10,484 nucleotides of DNA from Desulfosarcina sp. GTDB taxonomy: Bacteria; Desulfobacterota; Desulfobacteria; Desulfobacterales; Desulfosarcinaceae. The notes beneath the pieces are model-generated. The model had not been told where the DNA came from and ran no database searches. It saw nothing but the letters and a program-made list of their open reading frames with translations. This document shows positions 5,402 to 10,484 of this stretch, one piece after another. The stretch's first letter is position 1, and every line of letters starts with the position of its first letter. Location: contig JAGTUY010000172.1 in assembly GCA_018224455.1 (NCBI GenBank), positions 1-10,484 on the forward strand. The letters run 5' to 3'. The translations under genes were made by a program, and so were the position numbers.

Positions 5402-7357
5402 ATGAAAAAGAAAATACTGGTGGTCGACGACAACCGAATGATTTTAAAATTCCTGTCCAATCTGCTGGATGGTGAAGGCCATGAAGTCAAAACCTGCGAA
5501 GACGGCCTGAGTGCATTGAGCCTGCTGACCACCTTCGAACCGGACATTGTTTTCGTGGACTTGATTATCCCTAAGATCGGTGGAGACAAGTTGTGCCAGA
5601 TCATCAGAACCATGGAACATATGCAGGATTGCTACTTGGTGATCATCTCCGCCGCCGTGGCTGAAATGGACCTGGACTTCAGGAAAATCGGCGTGAACGC
5701 CTGCATCGCCAAGGGACCTTTCGGCCAGATGGGCAAGCATGTGCTGGCGGCCATCAAGGATTCCAATAATCCGTCAAAGCTGATCTCAGAACACGAAATT
5801 CTGGGCATTGCCTCGGTCAACGGCATCCCGGTTTACGCCCGACGCATGACCAAGGAACTGCTGGGGCGCAACCGACACCTGGAAACCATATTGGAGAGCA
5901 TGAACGAGGGGATCGTCGAAGTGTATACCGGACGCGTGGTTTACGCCAACTCCGCCGCCATGAAGTTATTTGCCGTCCCTTTAGAAAATCTGCTGTCCGC
6001 CAAGCCTCAAGATCTGTTTGACGATGCGTCCAAAAGCCGTATCGACGTCTTGATGAATCGAGACACTGAAAAAATGCCGGTGGTCGGGCTGGCCCGCCCC
6101 CTGGAGCTCAACGGGCGCCAGATTGTCATTCGCAGCTTTCCGGTAAAGGGGGAGGCGGACACCACCATCCTGCTGATTACCGATGTCACTGACCAACGGG
6201 ACCTGGAGTACCAGCTGCAGCATGTCCGGCGCATGGATGCAATCGGCAATCTGGCAGGAGGGATTGCGCATAACTTCAACAATCTGCTGATGGGGATTCA
6301 AGGCAATGTCTCCATCTTAATTCAGGATAAAAAGATGGGTGACCCCGCATACGACGAACTGGCGGGCATCGAACGGTGCATCGACAGCGGCGCCAAACTG
6401 ACCCGTCAGCTGCTGAGCTTTGCCAAGGGCGGCCGCTATTCCCTGGGTTTGGAGGATGTCAACGATATCGTTGAAAAGTCTTCCAGTATGTTTGCCCGGA
6501 CCAGAAAAGAAATTCATGTCGAGCAGCACCTGGAAGAGGATCTGGTTATGGCGGAAGCGGATGCCGCCCAGATCGAGCTGGCGTTGATGGACCTTTATGT
6601 CAACGCCTGGCACGCCATGTCCAGTGGGGGTACGTTGACCGTTTCTACAGCCAATGTCGTCCTGGATGATTCTTTTGTTAAACCTTACAACCTGACCCCG
6701 GGAAGCTACCTGAAAATCAGCGTGGCCGATACCGGAGCGGGGATGGATAAAAAAAGTATTCAGCGGATATTCGAGCCCTTCTATACCACCCGTCCCATGG
6801 GCGAGGGCACCGGTTTAGGCCTGGCCTCCGTATTTGGAATCATCAAAAAGCACAAGGGTATTATCACGGTGGACAGCCAGGTCGGCAGGGGATCCACGTT
6901 CTCGATCTATCTCCCTGCGGCAAGAATCCTTCAACGGCCCAAGGAAAAGAATAAACCGCGGGTCATCGTTTCCGGCAAACGTCCTGAAAAAGGGTCGGGG
7001 ACGATTCTCGTTGTGGACGATGAAGAATACATCCTCAATGCAGACAAGGCCATGCTCAATGAACTCGGCTACGAAGTCCTGCTCGCCAATGGTGGCAATG
7101 AAGCCCTTCGCATATTCGATGAAAACAAGGATCGTATTAAACTGCTGATCCTGGATCTGATTATGCCGGATCTGAGCGGGGAGATTGTCTATGACCGCAT
7201 CAAAGCCATGCGCCCGGACGTCCGCGTGATCCTCTCCTCCGGATACAGTATCGAGGGGCAGGCCGAATCCATTCTCAAGCGAGGCTGTGACGGGTTTATT
7301 CAAAAACCATACAACCTGAATCAACTGGCCCAGAAGATCAAGCAAATCCTTGCCTGA
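5402..7357 (+). CDS. Soluble hybrid histidine kinase, REC-PAS-HisKA-HATPase-REC
   Basis: 651 residues, no membrane segment. Receiver 1 (about 3-118) has acidic pair D9-D10, phosphoacceptor D53 in FVDLIIP, S83 and K104. After K104 comes AKGPF with glycine in place of the usual proline; I recall this as a variant in related Desulfobacterales proteins. A PAS-like region follows (about 157-265: ILESMNEGIVEVY, VVYANSAAM, ITDVTDQ). The kinase dimerisation helix carries H290 in LAGGIAHNFNNLL, the NtrB-like H-box class. The ATPase domain shows N401, DTGAGMD (443-449) and GEGTGLGLA (467-475). Receiver 2 (about 534-650) has D539-D540, D585 in LILDLIMPD, S612/S613 and K635. ATG at 5402 has AGAGGA at 5387-5392. 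There is no DNA-binding or enzymatic output. It is probably cotranscribed with the membrane hybrid kinase 40-70 bases downstream. The signal and target are unknown. Confidence 0.9.
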   Translation: MKKKILVVDDNRMILKFLSNLLDGEGHEVKTCEDGLSALSLLTTFEPDIVFVDLIIPKIGGDKLCQIIRTMEHMQDCYLVIISAAVAEMDLDFRKIGVNACIAKGPFGQMGKHVLAAIKDSNNPSKLISEHEILGIASVNGIPVYARRMTKELLGRNRHLETILESMNEGIVEVYTGRVVYANSAAMKLFAVPLENLLSAKPQDLFDDASKSRIDVLMNRDTEKMPVVGLARPLELNGRQIVIRSFPVKGEADTTILLITDVTDQRDLEYQLQHVRRMDAIGNLAGGIAHNFNNLLMGIQGNVSILIQDKKMGDPAYDELAGIERCIDSGAKLTRQLLSFAKGGRYSLGLEDVNDIVEKSSSMFARTRKEIHVEQHLEEDLVMAEADAAQIELALMDLYVNAWHAMSSGGTLTVSTANVVLDDSFVKPYNLTPGSYLKISVADTGAGMDKKSIQRIFEPFYTTRPMGEGTGLGLASVFGIIKKHKGIITVDSQVGRGSTFSIYLPAARILQRPKEKNKPRVIVSGKRPEKGSGTILVVDDEEYILNADKAMLNELGYEVLLANGGNEALRIFDENKDRIKLLILDLIMPDLSGEIVYDRIKAMRPDVRVILSSGYSIEGQAESILKRGCDGFIQKPYNLNQLAQKIKQILA

Positions 7358-7391
7358 CAGATTAATCGCCAATCAAAAATAAGGTGGGTAA

Positions 7392-7414
7392 CCCCTCGGA
7401 TTGGCAGCGAGGGG
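7392..7414 (+). other. Hairpin at the start of the second kinase gene
   Basis: CCCCTCG (7392-7398) and CGAGGGG (7408-7414) form a perfect 7-bp stem with a 9-base loop. No T-run follows, so it is not an intrinsic terminator. The loop holds an in-frame TTG (7401-7403) that could start the next gene. The right arm is the only purine-rich block before the in-frame ATG at 7431, and AAGGTGG (7381-7387) lies just upstream. It might affect translation of the second kinase. Confidence 0.5.
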
Positions 7415-7430
7415 CGCCGACGACGCACGA

Positions 7431-10115
7431 ATGGCTGACATCCATACGGTCGACAAGTCCCGAGAACGAAAACGGGTCTTTCTCAATCCAAAGAAAAGAA
7501 CCCTTGCGTTGCAGCTGTCGGACAGGGTGCTCCTTTTGGGGTTGGGGGTGGCCTTTGTCTATTGGATATTCGCTTCCCTTATATTTGCTTTTACCGCCGA
7601 AAGCGGTGCCTTCATCGACCCATTTCTCAACCCTGGATTAAACGAGGTGTTGAGCCGGCTGCTGGTGCTGTGTTTTTTCATGATTTTCGGTTCCCACGTG
7701 GGTTACACCGTCCGCCAGCGTCAAAAGGCCTATGAGGCATTGGCCGGCAGTGAGGAGAAGCACCGTTTGATCATCGAAAATATCGAAGACGGCTATTTCG
7801 AAATGGATCGCAACGGCCAGTTTACGATCTTCAATGATTCTTTCCGCAAGATTACCGGGTACGCAGCAAAACAGCTGCAGCGGTTGGATTATCGACGGCT
7901 CCTCACCCCGGCGGAAACGGAAAAGGTACTGGGCGCCTTTGACAAGGTGAACCGGACCCACCAGGCGATAAAAGATCTGGGTTTTGTCATCGTGCGCAAG
8001 GACGGCGCCAGGCGCTGGGTGGAAACCTCCCTGTCGCCCATTGCCGGTGCCGGCGGGGAGACGGTTGGCTACCGGGGTATTCTGCGGGACGTCACCCGCC
8101 GGCGCCAGGCCGACGCACTGAAACAGGAAAAGATGGCTGCCGAGACTGCCAGCCGTTCGAAAAGCGAATTTCTCGCCAACATGAGCCATGAGATCCGAAC
8201 GCCGCTCAATGCCATCATCGGGTTGGTGGAACTTTTGCTGGATTCGTCCCTGACCCGGGAACAGCGGGAGGATCTCAAGGTGGTTCAATCCGCCGCTTAT
8301 GCCCTGCTGTCGGTCATTAACGATATCCTCGATTTCTCAAAAATCGAAGCGGGCAAGCTGGAACTGGAACGATCCCCGTTCAACCTGAGAGACTTTTTGG
8401 GAGAGGCGCTCAAGATCCTGGCCGTCAAGGCCCATGAGAAACATCTGGAGTTGGCATACCGGGTGGCGCCCGACGTGCCGGATCGACTGGTGGGCGACCC
8501 CCACCGGTTTCGCCAGGTGCTCCTCAACCTGATCGGCAACGCACTCAAGTTCACCGATTCGGGTGAAATTATCGTTTTTGCCCGATGCAGGTCCCGGGAC
8601 GGCAACCGGCTGATGCTTCACGTGGCCGTTCAGGACACCGGGGTGGGAATTGCCGCCGGCAAGCAGGTCCTTATTTTCGAGGCGTTCCGACAGGCCGACG
8701 GCAGCACCTCTCGAAAATACGGCGGCACGGGTCTCGGGCTGGCGGTATCTGCGCAACTGGTCAACCTGATGGGGGGGCAGATCGGCGTCAAGAGCGTACT
8801 GGGAAAGGGCAGTATTTTTCATTTCACAGTCGCCTTCGACGTGGATGCCAAGAAAACGGCCGGCGCCGAGGTGTCGGATGAGATCGATCTGAGCGGCTTG
8901 CGAATACTGGTTGTCGATGACAATGCCACCAACCTGAAAATATTGTGCGAGATGCTGACCAGCTGGAAAATGTTTCCGAAACCCGCAGGATCGGCAGCCG
9001 TGGGAAACGCATTGCTGAAAAAAGGCGGTGTCGGTTTTGATCTGGCCCTGATCGATTCCGGTTTGCCGCAGTCGGGTGCCCGGTCATTGGTCCAGCGGCT
9101 CAAGGGAGCGGCCGGGGGGTCTACACGGATCATCATGATGCTCACCACCACCAGCGCCAAAGCGACGGCCGGGTTCGATGACGCGGACATGGGCGTAGCG
9201 GTGACCAAGCCCATCCGCCCGTCGGATCTGCTGGATGCCATCATCAAGGCCCTTTCCTTGGAGAAGAAGCCGGTTGAAAAGTCGTTGGAAAGAGGCCGCG
9301 CCGGCCGGGACGCCTCACTGCCGCCGCTCAACATTCTCGTTGCCGAAGACACACCCTTCAACCAGAAGTATATTCGGCGACTGCTGGACAGCTGGCAATG
9401 CCGGACCACCATTGTCGACAATGGTCGGTTGGCTATCGACGCCATGGGCGAGCAGGATTTCGATCTCGTGCTGATGGACGTTCAAATGCCTGAGATGGAC
9501 GGCCTTACCGCTACGACAAGGATCCGCGAACAGCAAAAGCAAACCGACCGCCACGTGCCTATCATCGCCATGACGGCTCACGCCATGCGCGGCGACCGGG
9601 AGCGATGCATTGAAGCCGGTATGGACGATTATGTGTCCAAGCCTATTTCTGCTTCCACGCTTCTGGAAGCCATCTACCGGGTGGTGCCCATTCCAGCGCG
9701 TGAAGCGGGATCCGCCTCAGCGGTCGAACCCTTGGAATCGGTGGATGATGCCGACGAACTGGCCGCGCTTCTTGAGGCGTTCAACAATGACGGTACATTT
9801 TTCATGGATGTCGCCGACATGTTCATCACCGACTATCCGCCCATGGTGGAGATGCTGAAAAAAGCCATCGCCGACGAAGATGGTGCGTTGTTGAGCCGGA
9901 CGGCTCACTCCCTGAAAGGGATGGCCCGCAATTTCCAGGTCGATGGTGCGGCGGATGCGGCACAGCAACTGGAACTGCTGGCGGAACAGGGGCAGTTTGA
10001 AACCGCCCGGAACCTGAGCCGAAGGATGGCCGATGAACTGGCCGGGTTTGAACGGCGTCTGAAACGAATGGTTGCGCGGGTATCGGAAGACGGAGGGCGG
10101 AAGACGGAAGACTGA
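7431..10115 (+). CDS. Membrane hybrid histidine kinase, PAS-HisKA-HATPase-REC-REC-HPt (BarA-like)
   Basis: 894 residues from ATG 7431. Order: basic cytoplasmic N-terminus; TM helix about 33-56; short outside loop; TM helix about 73-92; PAS (about 107-222); HisKA with H253 in MSHEIRTPLN; ATPase with N370, DTGVGIA (402-408) and GGTGLGLA (431-438). Receiver 1 (about 489-605) has D496-D497, D542 in LIDSGLPQSG and K593, and its phosphorylation loop lacks the usual MP..DG. Receiver 2 (about 633-750) is canonical, with E639-D640, D683 in LMDVQMPEMDG, T715 and K737. The C-terminal HPt has H826 in RTAHSLKG. It is a full four-step phosphorelay chain ending at H826, with the recipient regulator not in the window. 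The outside loop is too short for a sensor domain, so sensing is likely by PAS or membrane. The start is uncertain: TTG at 7401 is in frame and would add 10 residues; neither has an ideal ribosome site. The last codons are read from a heptamer repeat. Confidence 0.92.
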   Translation: MADIHTVDKSRERKRVFLNPKKRTLALQLSDRVLLLGLGVAFVYWIFASLIFAFTAESGAFIDPFLNPGLNEVLSRLLVLCFFMIFGSHVGYTVRQRQKAYEALAGSEEKHRLIIENIEDGYFEMDRNGQFTIFNDSFRKITGYAAKQLQRLDYRRLLTPAETEKVLGAFDKVNRTHQAIKDLGFVIVRKDGARRWVETSLSPIAGAGGETVGYRGILRDVTRRRQADALKQEKMAAETASRSKSEFLANMSHEIRTPLNAIIGLVELLLDSSLTREQREDLKVVQSAAYALLSVINDILDFSKIEAGKLELERSPFNLRDFLGEALKILAVKAHEKHLELAYRVAPDVPDRLVGDPHRFRQVLLNLIGNALKFTDSGEIIVFARCRSRDGNRLMLHVAVQDTGVGIAAGKQVLIFEAFRQADGSTSRKYGGTGLGLAVSAQLVNLMGGQIGVKSVLGKGSIFHFTVAFDVDAKKTAGAEVSDEIDLSGLRILVVDDNATNLKILCEMLTSWKMFPKPAGSAAVGNALLKKGGVGFDLALIDSGLPQSGARSLVQRLKGAAGGSTRIIMMLTTTSAKATAGFDDADMGVAVTKPIRPSDLLDAIIKALSLEKKPVEKSLERGRAGRDASLPPLNILVAEDTPFNQKYIRRLLDSWQCRTTIVDNGRLAIDAMGEQDFDLVLMDVQMPEMDGLTATTRIREQQKQTDRHVPIIAMTAHAMRGDRERCIEAGMDDYVSKPISASTLLEAIYRVVPIPAREAGSASAVEPLESVDDADELAALLEAFNNDGTFFMDVADMFITDYPPMVEMLKKAIADEDGALLSRTAHSLKGMARNFQVDGAADAAQQLELLAEQGQFETARNLSRRMADELAGFERRLKRMVARVSEDGGRKTED

Positions 10116-10163
10116 GGACGGATGGCCGATGTTCGGCCTCTGACCTCCGACCTCAGTCATCTG
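10084..10163. repeat. Inverted heptamer repeat with central hairpin, between convergent genes
   Basis: The left arm has six tandem heptamers from 10084 to 10125: CGGAAGA, CGGAGGG, CGGAAGA, CGGAAGA, CTGAGGA, CGGATGG. The right arm (10136-10163), read on the other strand, has four more of the same type: CAGATGA, CTGAGGT, CGGAGGT, CAGAGGC. Between them GGCCGA (10124-10129) and TCGGCC (10133-10138) form a 6-bp hairpin with a TGT loop. GACTGAGGACGGA (10110-10122) also pairs with TCCGACCTCAGTC (10146-10158) with one mismatch. The structure may end both transcripts, although there is no T-run. The TGA of each neighbouring gene is the TGA inside a CTGAGG heptamer. Confidence 0.75.
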
Positions 10164-10484
10164 TCGGCCGCGTGTCCACGATGATGTGACGCAGCATTTC
10201 CCAGGCATGTTCCTCCCTCAGGCGCTCCTCTGCGTCGCGGGCGTCCTGATCACCGACTCCGGTGGAATAGACAATGGCCGATCGGCCATCCGGCCTGGTA
10301 ATGGTTTGAATGCCCATGGTCTGGCCTGCAGCGCTGTTTTGCAGGGAGCGGGCCTGTATTTCGTTTTGAAGCATCATCTGAATGGTCTCCTCGGAAACCC
10401 CGTTTTGTTTGAGCAGCAGGATCTCTTCCACGGTCAGTGCGCCTGACGGTGCGGGCACGATCCACCCCAGACAGCAGATGATGA
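10153..10484 (-). CDS. Small probably exported protein of unknown function (5' end outside window)
   Basis: The reading frame is open from the right edge to TGA at 10153-10155. A GTG at 10456-10458 gives a 101-residue protein, but the frame continues upstream as ...IICCLGWIVPAPSGA-LTVEE. This looks like the end of a signal peptide with a cleavage site near PSGA/LT. I therefore take the gene as partial, with its start outside the window. The mature part begins LTVEEILLLKQNGVSEETIQ, a short amphipathic helical segment I associate with small uncharacterised exported proteins of Desulfobacterales. Then come a Q/N-rich stretch, ITRPDGRSAIVYSTG, and a charged helical tail rich in E and R. The upstream CC could be a lipobox cysteine only if the context fits, which cannot be seen. 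No function is assigned. It converges on the hybrid kinase, 37 bases apart stop to stop. Confidence 0.7.
   Translation of the reverse strand, partial: IICCLGWIVPAPSGALTVEEILLLKQNGVSEETIQMMLQNEIQARSLQNSAAGQTMGIQTITRPDGRSAIVYSTGVGDQDARDAEERLREEHAWEMLRHIIVDTRPTDD

Noticed and set aside
7392..7414. Intrinsic terminator between the two kinase genes
   Set aside because: The stem is only 7 bp and is followed by GC-rich sequence without a T-run, so the genes are more likely cotranscribed.

Overview
The window most resembles a chromosomal segment from a strictly anaerobic, sulfate-reducing deltaproteobacterium of the Desulfobacterales (Desulfococcus/Desulfosarcina type). The main reason is the left edge. 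The last 42 residues of an acyl-CoA dehydrogenase closely match, from memory, the C-terminus of the non-decarboxylating glutaryl-CoA dehydrogenase of Desulfococcus multivorans. It is followed by the carboxyltransferase (alpha) subunit of the sodium-pumping glutaconyl-CoA decarboxylase. In that group glutaryl-CoA from aromatic compounds is first oxidised to free glutaconyl-CoA and then decarboxylated to crotonyl-CoA with energy conservation.

Layout: (1) 1-2450, + strand: 3' end of gdh, a 144-bp foldback repeat, a small carboxymuconolactone-decarboxylase-family gene, and gcdA. (2) 2451-2821: convergent spacer with a strong bidirectional hairpin terminator (2591-2638) and a second foldback repeat (2680-2822). 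(3) 2822-5068, - strand: kbl-tdh operon converting threonine to glycine and acetyl-CoA. (4) 5069-5401: divergent spacer with one candidate promoter for each direction and a small cluster of repeats. (5) 5402-10115, + strand: two consecutive hybrid histidine kinases, one soluble (REC-PAS-HisKA-HATPase-REC) and one membrane-bound (2 TM-PAS-HisKA-HATPase-REC-REC-HPt). Neither has a DNA-binding output domain. (6) 10084-10163: an inverted heptamer repeat in which both convergent genes terminate. (7) 10153-10484, - strand: 3' part of a small, probably exported protein of unknown function that runs off the window.

The coding content belongs to known families. The least explained material is in the spacers. 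The two foldback elements (131-274 and 2680-2822) are almost the same length, are symmetric about a small central hairpin, share an 18-nt terminal motif, and each begins within one base of a stop codon. The inverted heptamer array at 10084-10163 also supplies the stop codons of both genes that run into it. I see no defence island, CRISPR array, integrase, transposase, tRNA or rRNA. I found no evidence for a wholly new multi-gene system.
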